Shown in pieces: positions 23,920-31,899 of a stretch of 64,000 nt of DNA. The position numbers were made by a program, and so were the translations under genes. The stretch's first letter is position 1. The number at the start of each line of letters is the position of its first letter. Below the pieces are notes generated by a model. That model made no database searches, was not told the origin of the DNA, and worked only from the letters and a program-made list of their open reading frames with translations. Source of the stretch: Verrucomicrobiia bacterium (GTDB lineage Bacteria > Verrucomicrobiota > Verrucomicrobiia > Limisphaerales > CAIMTB01); contig JAHCBA010000003.1 in the NCBI GenBank assembly GCA_019634625.1, positions 62,001-126,000 of the forward strand. Reading direction: 5' to 3'.

Positions 23920-25169
23920 AGATCGAGAAGCCACCCTACCGCGTTCCGAGCATGGCGGAGATCGCCGCCGTGCCGCGGAACGGTTTCACCGCCATCTCGA
24001 CCTTCAGCGGGTGCGGCGGTTCGTGCCTCGGGTACCGGATGGCCGGCTTCCGTCTCGTGTGGGCGAGCGAGTTCATCCCGGCCGCCGCCGAGGTATACCG
24101 GGCCAACCACCCCGACACGATCCTCGACACTCGCGACATCCGGGAGGTGAAGCCCAGCGACATCCTTGAAGCGGCAGGGCTCAAGGCGGGCGAACTTGAT
24201 CTCATGGATGGCTCGCCGCCGTGCGCCTCGTTCTCTACAGCGGGCAAGCGCGAGAAGCACTGGGGCAAGGCGAAGAAGTACTCCGACACCGTCCAGCGCA
24301 CGGACGACCTCTTCTTCGAGTTCATCCGGCTCCTGGATGGGCTGAAGCCCCGGGTGTTCGTGGCGGAGAACGTCAGCGGTCTCGTGAAAGGCGTGGCCAA
24401 GGGCTACTTCCTCGAAATCCTCGCCAAGCTGAAGGCCTGCGGCTACCGAGTCGGGGTCAAGGTCCTCGACGCGCAATGGCTCGGCGTCCCGCAGGCGCGG
24501 CAACGAACCATCTTCATCGGCGTGCGCGAGGACCTCGGGAAACCGCCCGTCTTCCCGAAGCCGCTGCCCTACCGCTACACGCTCCGCGACGCGTTGCCGT
24601 GGATCGTGCGCGGCAAATACGGTCCGACGTGGAAGCCGGCGGACGCGCCGTCGCCGACCGTCAGCGCGCACGGGTCGTACAACCCGGTGACGAGCCATCA
24701 GGGTCTCGAACTGGTCGAGGCGCGGATCACCGGCGGCACCGGCGCGGCGTTCGATCAAAAGGGCCAGGCGTTCGACCCTGACCGTCCGTGCCCGACGGTG
24801 CTGGGCACCAAACCGAACCAGTTCGCGGTCGAGGGCCTCGACATGTCCCGCTTCGCCATCGGCAAGGAGTGGGATCGGCTCAAGCCCGGCGAATCGTCCG
24901 ACCGCTACTTCAACCTCGTGCGACCGCATCCGGACGCACCGTGCCCGACCATCTGCGCCAGTCACGGGCATCCGGGAATTGCGAGCGTCACGCACCCGAC
25001 CGAGAAGCGGAAGCTGGCCATCGCCGAGTTGAAGCGCATCTGCGCCTTCCCTGACGACTTTGTCCTGACCGGCAGCTACGGCCAGCAGTGGGAGCGTCTC
25101 GGTCGCGCCGTGCCCCCCGTCATGATGGCAGCCATCGGAAGGACCATTCGGGATGAAATCCTCGCTTGA
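23916..25169 (+). CDS. DNA (cytosine-5) methyltransferase
   Basis: The start is GTG 23916, overlapping the previous stop; the product is 417 residues. Motif I is STFSGCGGSCLGYRMAGF, motif IV is LMDGSPPCASFS with catalytic Cys, motif VI is AENVSGL, and motif VIII is VPQARQRTIFIG. The variable region holds the target-recognition domain, and the C-terminal part contains the motif IX-X region. No partner endonuclease is adjacent, so it is an orphan methylase, probably shielding phage DNA from host restriction. Confidence 0.93.
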   Translation: MKIEKPPYRVPSMAEIAAVPRNGFTAISTFSGCGGSCLGYRMAGFRLVWASEFIPAAAEVYRANHPDTILDTRDIREVKPSDILEAAGLKAGELDLMDGSPPCASFSTAGKREKHWGKAKKYSDTVQRTDDLFFEFIRLLDGLKPRVFVAENVSGLVKGVAKGYFLEILAKLKACGYRVGVKVLDAQWLGVPQARQRTIFIGVREDLGKPPVFPKPLPYRYTLRDALPWIVRGKYGPTWKPADAPSPTVSAHGSYNPVTSHQGLELVEARITGGTGAAFDQKGQAFDPDRPCPTVLGTKPNQFAVEGLDMSRFAIGKEWDRLKPGESSDRYFNLVRPHPDAPCPTICASHGHPGIASVTHPTEKRKLAIAELKRICAFPDDFVLTGSYGQQWERLGRAVPPVMMAAIGRTIRDEILA

Positions 25170-25821
25170 GATCCCCCAGCACTGGACGTTCCGCAGCCGT
25201 GCCGTCGCGAAGCACTTCGACCAGCACGTGCGCGAGCAGCTTCCGTGGTATGACGTTGCCACAAACGCCGTCGCCCACTTCGGCCGCCACTACATCCCGA
25301 ACGGAGGTCGGGTGTACGACATCGGGGCCTCGACCGGGAACATCGGTAACGCCCTCCGGGAGACGCTCGCCCAGCGGAAGGCGAAGTTCACCGCGATCGA
25401 GGAAAGCCAGGAGATGGCCGACAAGTACGCAGGCCCGCCTCAACTCATCGTCGCCGACGCCGTCAGCTTCGCCTACGAGCCATTCGACTTCGCGGTGGCC
25501 TTCCTGGTCTTCATGTTCCTGCCCGTCGCCACCCGCGGCTCGTTCCTGCGCCGGTTGCAGGGCCTGACCAAGCCCGGCGGCGCCCTCGTCATCCTCGACA
25601 AGATCCAGATGCCACCCGGGTACGTGGGGACCGCGTTCAGCCGGCTCACGCTCCAGCAAAAGCTCGCGGTGGGCGCGGAACCGGGCGCGATCCTCCAGAA
25701 GGAACTTTCCCTCGCCGGGTATCAGCGACCCTTCGACACTCGGCTCCTGCCGAAGACGGCGCGGGTGTTCTTCCAGGTCGGCGAGTTCGTCGGCTGGATC
25801 ATCGAGGCACCGGAGGCCTGA
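25153..25821 (+). CDS. Class I SAM-dependent methyltransferase, CmoA-like
   Basis: The 222-residue protein (MKSSLEIPQHWTFRSRAVAK) overlaps the C5-methylase end by 17 bases. It has GGRVYDIGASTGNIGNAL as SAM-binding motif I, FTAIEES as motif II and FAVAFLVFMFLP as the motif IV-type strand. The layout resembles CmoA/tRNA or small-molecule methyltransferases rather than a DNA methylase. Substrate unknown. It lies between the DNA methylase and the putative small terminase gene, so a role in modifying phage nucleic acid is possible. Confidence 0.8.
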   Translation: MKSSLEIPQHWTFRSRAVAKHFDQHVREQLPWYDVATNAVAHFGRHYIPNGGRVYDIGASTGNIGNALRETLAQRKAKFTAIEESQEMADKYAGPPQLIVADAVSFAYEPFDFAVAFLVFMFLPVATRGSFLRRLQGLTKPGGALVILDKIQMPPGYVGTAFSRLTLQQKLAVGAEPGAILQKELSLAGYQRPFDTRLLPKTARVFFQVGEFVGWIIEAPEA

Positions 25822-25824
25822 TCC

Positions 25825-26472
25825 ATGGCCGACCCCGGGACAATCGACACGGCTCAACTGATCCGGCTGTCGGGACTGACCGACCGGCGTCTGCGCGAAC
25901 TCGCTCGTGAAGGCTGGCTCCCAGCGCCCCACAACGGCCGGTATCAGCTCGTGGCCGCTATCCAAGGCCTGCTGCGCTACTACCGTGAGCGGGACGAGAA
26001 GCGCACCGTTCAGGAATCCTACGACAGCATCACGTCCTGCGCGGCCGCGACCGGCATTCCCTCGACTTCGATCAAGCACGCCAAGCGGTCGGGGTGCGGG
26101 GCGTTTCGCGGGAGCCGGGTCTACCTCGCCCCGCTGATCCGTTGGCTGTTCGAGACGCCGAACCGGTCGCCGGTGAACTACGAGCAGGAGAAGGCGCAAC
26201 ACGTCGTCCTGCAGAACGCCAAGCTGAAGGTCCAACTCCGGGAACTGAAGCGGCAGCTGATCCCGGTCGAGGAAGTCTCCCACCTGGGCGCCGAACTCGG
26301 CTCCGCGATCCGCAAGGTGCTGACCCGTCTGCATCGCATCGCGCCCTCCCTCGTCGGGCATCCGGTCGAAGTCGTCGAGGCTCGGCTCAAGGAGGAAGAG
26401 GACGAGGTCCTAAAGCAGTTGCATACCATCGACGAACGGCTCGGCCAGTGGCAGCGCTCCTCTTCGGACTGA
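25825..26472 (+). CDS. Putative small terminase subunit (Nu1-like)
   Basis: The 215-residue protein starts three bases after the methyltransferase stop. An N-terminal winged HTH (TAQLIRLSGLTDRRLRELAR followed by GWLPAPHNGRYQL) is followed by a second HTH-like block and a long charged coiled coil (KLKVQLRELKRQLIPVEEVS onward). Nu1-type terminase small subunits combine such a DNA-binding head with a helical oligomerisation and TerL-binding region. It precedes the large terminase gene by ~1.7 kb, with two accessory genes between. It would recognise the packaging site. Confidence 0.65.
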   Translation: MADPGTIDTAQLIRLSGLTDRRLRELAREGWLPAPHNGRYQLVAAIQGLLRYYRERDEKRTVQESYDSITSCAAATGIPSTSIKHAKRSGCGAFRGSRVYLAPLIRWLFETPNRSPVNYEQEKAQHVVLQNAKLKVQLRELKRQLIPVEEVSHLGAELGSAIRKVLTRLHRIAPSLVGHPVEVVEARLKEEEDEVLKQLHTIDERLGQWQRSSSD

Positions 26473-26525
26473 CCACGGTCGACTCTGGCCGCTGCCCGGG
26501 CGCGCCCTTTACGAGGCTCGTTCGT

Positions 26526-26960
26526 ATGGACGCTGCTTCGATCCCTGAAACCATCCGCACTATCATCGCCCAGTCGGGAGGCCTCGGCCTCCGCGGGGCC
26601 TTCACCTACATCGGCGCGCAGGACTTCCGCTACAAGTGCGCCCGAGCCGAGGGCGAATACCGTTCCGGCTTCCGGTCCCGGCTCACCTCGGAGGGCGGTC
26701 CGCCCCGTGTCGAGTTCGATGTTGGAATGATGGCGCGGGTGAACGGGAAGCCCGGCCGGGCGTGGACCCTCCTCATCGTCTACGAGCCCGACGACACTTA
26801 CACCGTCTGGCTCGTGGAGGGGCATGCACGGCGGAAAGCCGAATCGATGGTGCTGGCCTGCGTCCTCGGCGTGTACTGCGACACGCTGCAATCGGTCATC
26901 GAGGAGGCCTACGACCGCGCCATCGCCGAGCACAATGGCGGCTTCATCCCCTTGGGCTGA
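26526..26960 (+). CDS. Hypothetical phage protein (144 aa)
   Basis: The ATG at 26526 gives MDAASIPETIRTIIAQSGGL. The mid-part has beta-strand blocks (FRSRLTSEGGPPRVEFDVGM, WTLLIVYEPDDTYTVWLVEG). Its C-terminal SMVLACVLGVYCDTLQSVIE looks like a buried helix rather than a transmembrane one. No family recognised. It lies between the small terminase and the RadC-like gene on the same strand. Confidence 0.65.
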   Translation: MDAASIPETIRTIIAQSGGLGLRGAFTYIGAQDFRYKCARAEGEYRSGFRSRLTSEGGPPRVEFDVGMMARVNGKPGRAWTLLIVYEPDDTYTVWLVEGHARRKAESMVLACVLGVYCDTLQSVIEEAYDRAIAEHNGGFIPLG

Positions 26961-26962
26961 CC

Positions 26963-27460
26963 ATGAGCGAAACACCTCCCCGTCGTCGGCGCTCGAAGGA
27001 CAACCACGAGTTCGGTGTCGTCCGCCTTCGTGAGCTCCCGGTGCCCATCGCCTGCTGCGACAGCCCCGAGCGCATCTACGACTACTGGATGGCGAACATC
27101 GCCACGGCATCGTGGTACAGCCAGGAGGTCGAGTGCCTTTGCGTGATCCACCTGAACACACGACGGCGCGCCACCGGCTTCCACCTCGCCGGCATCGGCA
27201 CGCTCGATACCGTGCTCATGTCTCCGCGTGAGGTGTTCCGGACCGCGATCCTGAGAAACGCCGCGGCCATCGTGGTGGCCCATTCGCACCCTTCAGGGGA
27301 CGCGAGGCCCAGCGAATCCGACATCCGAGCGACTCGCGAACTCGTTCAGGCGGGCCGCATCATCCGCATCGAAGTCCTCGATCATGTTGTGATCGGACAG
27401 TCCGGTCCCGATCACCCGCGCCCGTGGGCGTCGTTGCGCGAGCTCGGCCTGTTCTACTGA
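26963..27460 (+). CDS. RadC-like JAB-domain protein
   Basis: The 165-residue protein has the JAB/MPN metalloprotease-fold signature of RadC-family proteins: VVAHSHPSGDARPSESD gives H-x-H-P-S-G...S-x-x-D, the metal-binding set. LAGIGTLDTVLMSPREVFR is the usual upstream block. It lacks the N-terminal helix-hairpin-helix of chromosomal RadC, as is common for mobile-element copies. Molecular function is unsettled for the family. It starts two bases after the previous stop, next to the terminase genes. Confidence 0.88.
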   Translation: MSETPPRRRRSKDNHEFGVVRLRELPVPIACCDSPERIYDYWMANIATASWYSQEVECLCVIHLNTRRRATGFHLAGIGTLDTVLMSPREVFRTAILRNAAAIVVAHSHPSGDARPSESDIRATRELVQAGRIIRIEVLDHVVIGQSGPDHPRPWASLRELGLFY

Positions 27461-27572
27461 ACCGGGGTCCACGGTTTGTTCGGAGAACCCTTGGACACTC
27501 TGACGGCCTCACCGTAGCGAGACTCACGTTCGGAGCGGACCAACCAAACCCCCGCGCCGACCCAAGATCAAC

Positions 27573-28001
27573 ATGAAGAAGACGACCGAAACCACCAAGG
27601 ACCAGACCTCGAAGACCACCACCGCGACTGCCACCGAGCCGAAGGCCGCGAAAGCAAAGAAGGCGACCCCGGCCCCCGCGACCGAGCAGCCGGTGGCCCA
27701 GCCCGCCGCCGCCGCCCCGGCGAAGGTCGAGAAGCCCGCGAAGGCTGCCAAGGCGTCGAAGTCCGACTCCGACGGGGAAGCGACCGACCGGCTCCCGACC
27801 ACGCTCGACGAGCTCAAGGAGACCAAGGGCGGCTTCGTCGCCTTCCACTTCCTGACCGGCAAGGACAAGGACGCCATCGCCAAGGACCTCGCCGCCGCCT
27901 TCAAGCTCGCTGAGCCGCAGGCCGCCAAGATCGTGCGCCGGATCACCGGCCGCGTCCGCCTCTACGCCCGGGTGTTCGAACTGGTCCCGGCGAAGAAGTA
28001 A
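27573..28001 (+). CDS. Histone-tail-like Lys/Ala/Thr-rich phage protein
   Basis: From ATG 27573 the 142-residue product has a ~70-residue N-terminal tail of Lys, Thr, Ala and Pro (MKKTTETTKDQTSKTTTATA..., AKVEKPAKAAKASK), like bacterial H1-type histone tails. A small folded domain follows (LDELKETKGGFVAFHFLTGK...AKIVRRITGRVRL). It lies just upstream of terminase and is followed by a strong terminator. DNA compaction or packaging is a plausible role, but this rests on composition only. Confidence 0.65.
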   Translation: MKKTTETTKDQTSKTTTATATEPKAAKAKKATPAPATEQPVAQPAAAAPAKVEKPAKAAKASKSDSDGEATDRLPTTLDELKETKGGFVAFHFLTGKDKDAIAKDLAAAFKLAEPQAAKIVRRITGRVRLYARVFELVPAKK

Positions 28002-28023
28002 CCGACGCGCACCGCGCCACGAC

Positions 28024-28053
28024 GCCCCTCTGACGAACCAGAGGGGCTTTTTC
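28024..28053 (+). terminator. Intrinsic terminator before terminase
   Basis: A perfect 9-bp stem (GCCCCTCTG/CAGAGGGGC) with loop ACGAAC is followed by TTTTTC, 22 bases after the stop at 28001. It closes the early/accessory block and implies a new promoter for the packaging and head genes downstream. Confidence 0.9.
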
Positions 28054-28055
28054 GT

Positions 28056-28119
28056 GTCCAAACGCGCCCGCGAGACCGCCGCGAGACCGCGCGAGGACCG
28101 GCCGAGGCGCTGTTTGGAC
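28056..28119. other. Candidate packaging (cos/pac) region
   Basis: An 8-bp inverted pair, GTCCAAAC (28056-28063) and GTTTGGAC (28112-28119), encloses two tandem 11-bp copies of CGCGAGACCGC (28069-28090) and a third imperfect unit. It lies in the short gap before the large terminase gene. Iterated and dyad sequences at this position are where terminases often bind or cut. The role is inferred. Confidence 0.35.
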
Positions 28120-28168
28120 GGTCCGGCAGGTAGGTCGACCGGGGTTTCGCTGGATCAGGCCAGCGAGG

Positions 28169-28186
28169 CGCAAAGGACAACGTTCC
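28169..28186 (+). repeat. 18-bp repeat CGCAAAGGACAACGTTCC, copy 3
   Basis: Full consensus match followed by CGC. It is non-coding and ends 10 bases before the GTG start of the large terminase. Confidence 0.9.
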
Positions 28187-28196
28187 CGCCTGATGT

Positions 28197-29999
28197 GTGG
28201 GACCGTCCAGACACCCCCTGATCGAAGGCTTCTGCAGCGCATGCAAACCAGCCGACCGCCGGCCTCCTTGGCAGTGGTGCGAGGAACACGTCCGGGTCGA
28301 CGAGACATCCCCGCTGCCGGGCCGCTGGCGATCCGATGCGTCCCCGTGGGTCCGGCCGGTGATGGACGACTTCGCCAACAACGCTATCCGGGACATCGCC
28401 GTCCAGTGCGCGGCCCAGAGCGCCAAGACCCAGACCGTCATGAACTGCGCCTGCTGGGCCATCGCGGAGGACCCCGGCCCCGCGATGTGGGTGACGGCGA
28501 CCAAGGATGAGCTGCGAGACTTCCTCCGCGACCGGCTGACACCGACCTTCGAAGACTGCCCCCCGGTGAAGGCGCGCATGGCCGAGCCCACGTTGACCGG
28601 CTTCGCCTTCGACGGCATGCCATTCTACGCGGGCTGGTCGGGCTCAAAGGCCCGGCTCCAGTCGAAGCCCATCCGCTGGCTCTTCTGCGACGAGGTCCGC
28701 AACTACGCACCCGGCCGGCTGGAAATGGTCCTGAAGCGCACCCGATCCTTCTGGAACTCCCGCCGGTTCCTGATTTCGACTCCTGGCACCAAGGGCGACG
28801 CCATGGACACCGCGTTTCGCGCCGGTGACCAGCGTGTCTGGCACTTCGAGTGCCCTGCCTGCCACCACCTACAGCCCCTGAAGTTCGAGCAGCTCAAGTG
28901 GGATTCCGACGACACCACGAAGCCCGAGGGCAAGTGGCGCTTCGACGCCCTCGCCGAGACGGTCCGCTTCGAGTGCGCGGGCTGCGGACACCGGATCAAG
29001 GACACGCCCGTGGACCGCCGATGGATCGAAAGCCACGGGCAGTTCATCCCGCAGAACGCCAACGCCCCGAGGTCACGGGTGAGTTACACGTGGAACGCGC
29101 TCCTGCCGCACTGGATCGAGTGGCGGTCCATCGTCGAAGAGTTCCTCGCCGCCGTAGATGCCATGCGGATCGAGGGCGACATCGAACCGATGTTCACGTT
29201 CGTCACCGAGACGTTGGGCGAACCGTGGGACCTCGACCGTTGGCTGGTCACCACCGACGACTACCTCCAGCAGCGCAAGGCCGACTACGATTTCGGCGAC
29301 CCTTGGCCGCTGGAAAAAGCCCGCTTCATCGCGGCCGACCGGCAGGCCCGAGGCGGCGAGCACTACTTCTGGGTGGCACGGGCCTTTGGCGCCGGCGGGG
29401 CCAGCCGGCTCCTCGGTTACGGCCGGTGCAGCAACACGACCGAACTCGAAGAAATCCGTCGGCAACTGAACGTGCCGGTGGTCAACGCCATGATCGACAC
29501 CGGCTTCAAGGCGTCCGAGGTCTACCGCTTCTGCATGGCCACCGGCTGGAAGGCGATGAAGGGCGACGACGCCGAGTGGTTCCTCAGCCAGGACCCGCGA
29601 ACAGGCAAAACCTTCCGTCGCGTTTGGCGTCGCATCCTGGTCGACCCGACTCTCGGGGCACGCAGGGCGCGAGTCCGGCGGCACCTGCCACTCTTCCAGT
29701 GGTCGAACCCGAGCCTGAAGGATCACCTTGCCCTGTTCACTCATGGAGTAGTCGGCCAGTGGTCCATTCCCCGCAAGACGGGCCGGGATTACGTCGACCA
29801 GATGACGGCAGAGGTTCGCGAGGAACGGGAGGATTCGCGTGGTCGGATCAAGGTGCTCTGGGTTCAGAAGCGGCGGGACAACCACTACTTGGACTGCGAA
29901 CTGATGATCGACGCCGCCGCGGTGATTTCAGGCGGCCTGAAGGTGGGCACGATCCCCGATTCCGAGACCGCAAAGGACAACGTTCCCGCTGGGGCGTGA
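28197..29999 (+). CDS. Phage terminase large subunit (GpA family)
   Basis: The 600-residue protein starts at GTG 28197. CAAQSAKTQTVMNCA is the variant Walker A of GpA-type terminases, and WLFCDEVRNY gives the Walker B Asp-Glu. A Cys-rich knuckle follows (FECPACHHLQPL and FECAGCGHRIK), typical of this family. The C-terminal nuclease domain includes NAMIDTGFKASEVYRFC. The motor cuts concatemers and pumps DNA into proheads through the portal. The last codons (AKDNVPAGA) come from an 18-bp repeat, so the natural C-terminus may have been altered. Confidence 0.93.
   Translation: MGPSRHPLIEGFCSACKPADRRPPWQWCEEHVRVDETSPLPGRWRSDASPWVRPVMDDFANNAIRDIAVQCAAQSAKTQTVMNCACWAIAEDPGPAMWVTATKDELRDFLRDRLTPTFEDCPPVKARMAEPTLTGFAFDGMPFYAGWSGSKARLQSKPIRWLFCDEVRNYAPGRLEMVLKRTRSFWNSRRFLISTPGTKGDAMDTAFRAGDQRVWHFECPACHHLQPLKFEQLKWDSDDTTKPEGKWRFDALAETVRFECAGCGHRIKDTPVDRRWIESHGQFIPQNANAPRSRVSYTWNALLPHWIEWRSIVEEFLAAVDAMRIEGDIEPMFTFVTETLGEPWDLDRWLVTTDDYLQQRKADYDFGDPWPLEKARFIAADRQARGGEHYFWVARAFGAGGASRLLGYGRCSNTTELEEIRRQLNVPVVNAMIDTGFKASEVYRFCMATGWKAMKGDDAEWFLSQDPRTGKTFRRVWRRILVDPTLGARRARVRRHLPLFQWSNPSLKDHLALFTHGVVGQWSIPRKTGRDYVDQMTAEVREEREDSRGRIKVLWVQKRRDNHYLDCELMIDAAAVISGGLKVGTIPDSETAKDNVPAGA
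29969..29986 (+). repeat. 18-bp repeat CGCAAAGGACAACGTTCC, copy 4
   Basis: Full consensus match followed by CGC. It lies inside the 3' end of the terminase gene in the AKDNVP frame, 10 bases before the stop codon. Confidence 0.9.
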
Positions 30000-30025
30000 C
30001 TGCTCGTCCACGCCTTGAAGTCCGG

Positions 30026-30328
30026 ATGCTCGTCCGGGCGCTCAAACTCCAACTTGCGACCGAGGGAACCTTGGTCGCCGCCCTGAACGCGCTCGTGACC
30101 CAGAAGTGGGCCGCGAACGTGGTCAACGGCCAGACCGTCCTGTCGACCTCCGAGGCCGGCGGGTCGGTGACGTTCACCTTCGAACGCGCTTACACGCCCA
30201 GCGAACTCGCCGTGATGGCGGAGGAAGCCCTCGAATGGGTGAACACCCTCGCCGATCCGGAGAACCCGCCGCTGGACGTCGCCCGGTACAATCGCCTCCA
30301 CCCCACCTTCCACAAAGCCGTCCTGTGA
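30026..30328 (+). CDS. Small head-tail joining protein (gpW-like position)
   Basis: From ATG 30026 (MLVRALKLQLATEGTLVAAL) the 100-residue product lies between terminase and portal, where lambda-type phages carry gpW. It has an N-terminal helix and a beta-strand pair (VNGQTVLSTSEAGGSVTFTF), then a C-terminal helix, compatible with a small head-completion protein. Its stop overlaps the portal GTG by four bases (GTGA). Function is assigned mainly by position. Confidence 0.6.
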   Translation: MLVRALKLQLATEGTLVAALNALVTQKWAANVVNGQTVLSTSEAGGSVTFTFERAYTPSELAVMAEEALEWVNTLADPENPPLDVARYNRLHPTFHKAVL

Positions 30329-31899
30329 TAACCCTCTTCCGCCGCCTCTTCCCGTCCGCCTCGAACCCGGCCAAGGGAACCTCGAACGTTCGCCCGCCCC
30401 AACCCGCGGCAGGCCCCGCACCCACGGTGACGCCTGTCCGGCACTACTTCGAGGCGCTGAACACCGTCGACCACCGGACGCCGATCCCAGCCACCGGGCT
30501 TTACGTCCACCGGCTGCTGTCGAAGTTCAACCGGCTTCAACTGGCCTCGGTCGCCCGCTACCTCTGGGACAACGTCGGGTTGGTGTTCTACGCCACGGAC
30601 CTGGTCGCCAACTACTCCACCCCGATGGTCCCCCGAGCGGCGACCTTGGACCGGAAGTGGAACGAGGCCGCCAACAGCTTCTTCGACGAGTGGGCCGAGC
30701 GCGCCGATTTCACAGGCCGGTTCGATTTCTGGGACCTGCAACGGCTGGGGTCCTTCTACCTGGACACCGACGGCGAGGTGTTCGCCCTCTGGACGGACGA
30801 GGCCGGCTTCCCGCAGGTCCAGCTCCTGGAATCGTGGCGGATCGACAAGCCGACGGTCGCGGATGACCGCATCTTCGACGGCGTCCAAATCGACACGCAG
30901 GGCCGGGTCCTCGGGTACTGGCTCGACGGCAAGACCCTGCTCGATGCCAACGCCCTCGTTCATCTCTTCGACCTGGAGCGGTACACCCAGTACCGGGGGA
31001 TGAGCCCGATTCGCCGTGGGGCGAACGACATGCGGGACGGGAACGACATCAAGGGATTCCAGAAGGTCCTGTCGAAGCTCTCCACGGTCCTGACCCTCGC
31101 CATTCAGGGGGCGCCCCTCGAAGAGAACCCGTGGGGCTCGCCCCCGGAACCGGCAGGCGAAGGCTCGACCGAGGAGGAGTCGGCACCGGAGTCGAACGCC
31201 AAACAGCGCAGCTTCACCGTCGCCGACCTCGTCGCCGGCGACATCCCCACCGTCCCGGAAGGTCACGAACTGAAACAGGTCAACACTCCCAGCGCGCCGG
31301 CCAACAACATCGAGGTCATCAGCTACCTCGCCGGGTGCTTCGTCGCCGGTATGGGCCTCCCGCCCGCCTTCTTCCTCGACGAGAAGCTGACCGGCCCGAA
31401 CCAGAGGGCGGTGAATGGCAAGGCCCAGCGGAAGTTCGACCGCCGCAAGCAGGTCGCCGCCCGGCTGGGGCGCTCGGCCTGGCAACGGGTCATCGCCAGC
31501 GGGATCGCATCCGGCGCACTGCCGGCCACCGACGGCTGGGCGCGGTGCGACTTCATCGGCCCGTCCAAGATCACCATCGATGCCGGCCGCGAGATGGCGC
31601 AGGAGCGCGAGGACGTGGCCCGCGGGCTCATGACGCGGCGGGATCACTACGGCAACCGGGGCCGGTCGTGGCGACGCGAGACCGACCAGCTCTTCGAGGA
31701 GATCGACTACATCCTCGACCGGGCCAAGACCGTCGCGGGCGAGCACGGCATCCCGGTGGAAACGGTCATGGCGAGCTTCGGTCTTGCCACCCCGAAAGGC
31801 GGCGGTGGGCCGTCCCCCGACAACGCAAAGGACAACGTTCCGGCATCGGGTAATGAGCAGAGTTCTGACAATGCTGGCGGCGCAGGTGCCGATGCTTGA
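30325..31899 (+). CDS. Phage portal protein (lambda GpB family)
   Basis: The 524-residue protein begins at GTG 30325. NVGLVFYATDLVANYSTPMV, the LDRKWNEAANSFFDEWAERA block and DANALVHLFDLERYTQYRGM are typical of lambda-family portals. It would form the dodecameric ring through which DNA enters. The C-terminal ~35 residues, rich in Gly/Pro/Asp, include AKDNVPAS from an 18-bp repeat. The next gene starts inside its 3' end (47-bp overlap), so the repeat also precedes the protease start. Confidence 0.92.
   Translation: MITLFRRLFPSASNPAKGTSNVRPPQPAAGPAPTVTPVRHYFEALNTVDHRTPIPATGLYVHRLLSKFNRLQLASVARYLWDNVGLVFYATDLVANYSTPMVPRAATLDRKWNEAANSFFDEWAERADFTGRFDFWDLQRLGSFYLDTDGEVFALWTDEAGFPQVQLLESWRIDKPTVADDRIFDGVQIDTQGRVLGYWLDGKTLLDANALVHLFDLERYTQYRGMSPIRRGANDMRDGNDIKGFQKVLSKLSTVLTLAIQGAPLEENPWGSPPEPAGEGSTEEESAPESNAKQRSFTVADLVAGDIPTVPEGHELKQVNTPSAPANNIEVISYLAGCFVAGMGLPPAFFLDEKLTGPNQRAVNGKAQRKFDRRKQVAARLGRSAWQRVIASGIASGALPATDGWARCDFIGPSKITIDAGREMAQEREDVARGLMTRRDHYGNRGRSWRRETDQLFEEIDYILDRAKTVAGEHGIPVETVMASFGLATPKGGGGPSPDNAKDNVPASGNEQSSDNAGGAGADA
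31824..31841 (+). repeat. 18-bp repeat CGCAAAGGACAACGTTCC, copy 5
   Basis: Full consensus match. It lies in the portal gene's 3' end in the AKDNVP frame and ends 11 bases before the ATG of the protease gene. Confidence 0.9.

Noticed and set aside
28170-28197. AAAGGA of the 18-bp repeat acting as ribosome-binding site for terminase
   Set aside because: It would be ~19 bases from the GTG, too far for normal spacing, and other copies have no start nearby.
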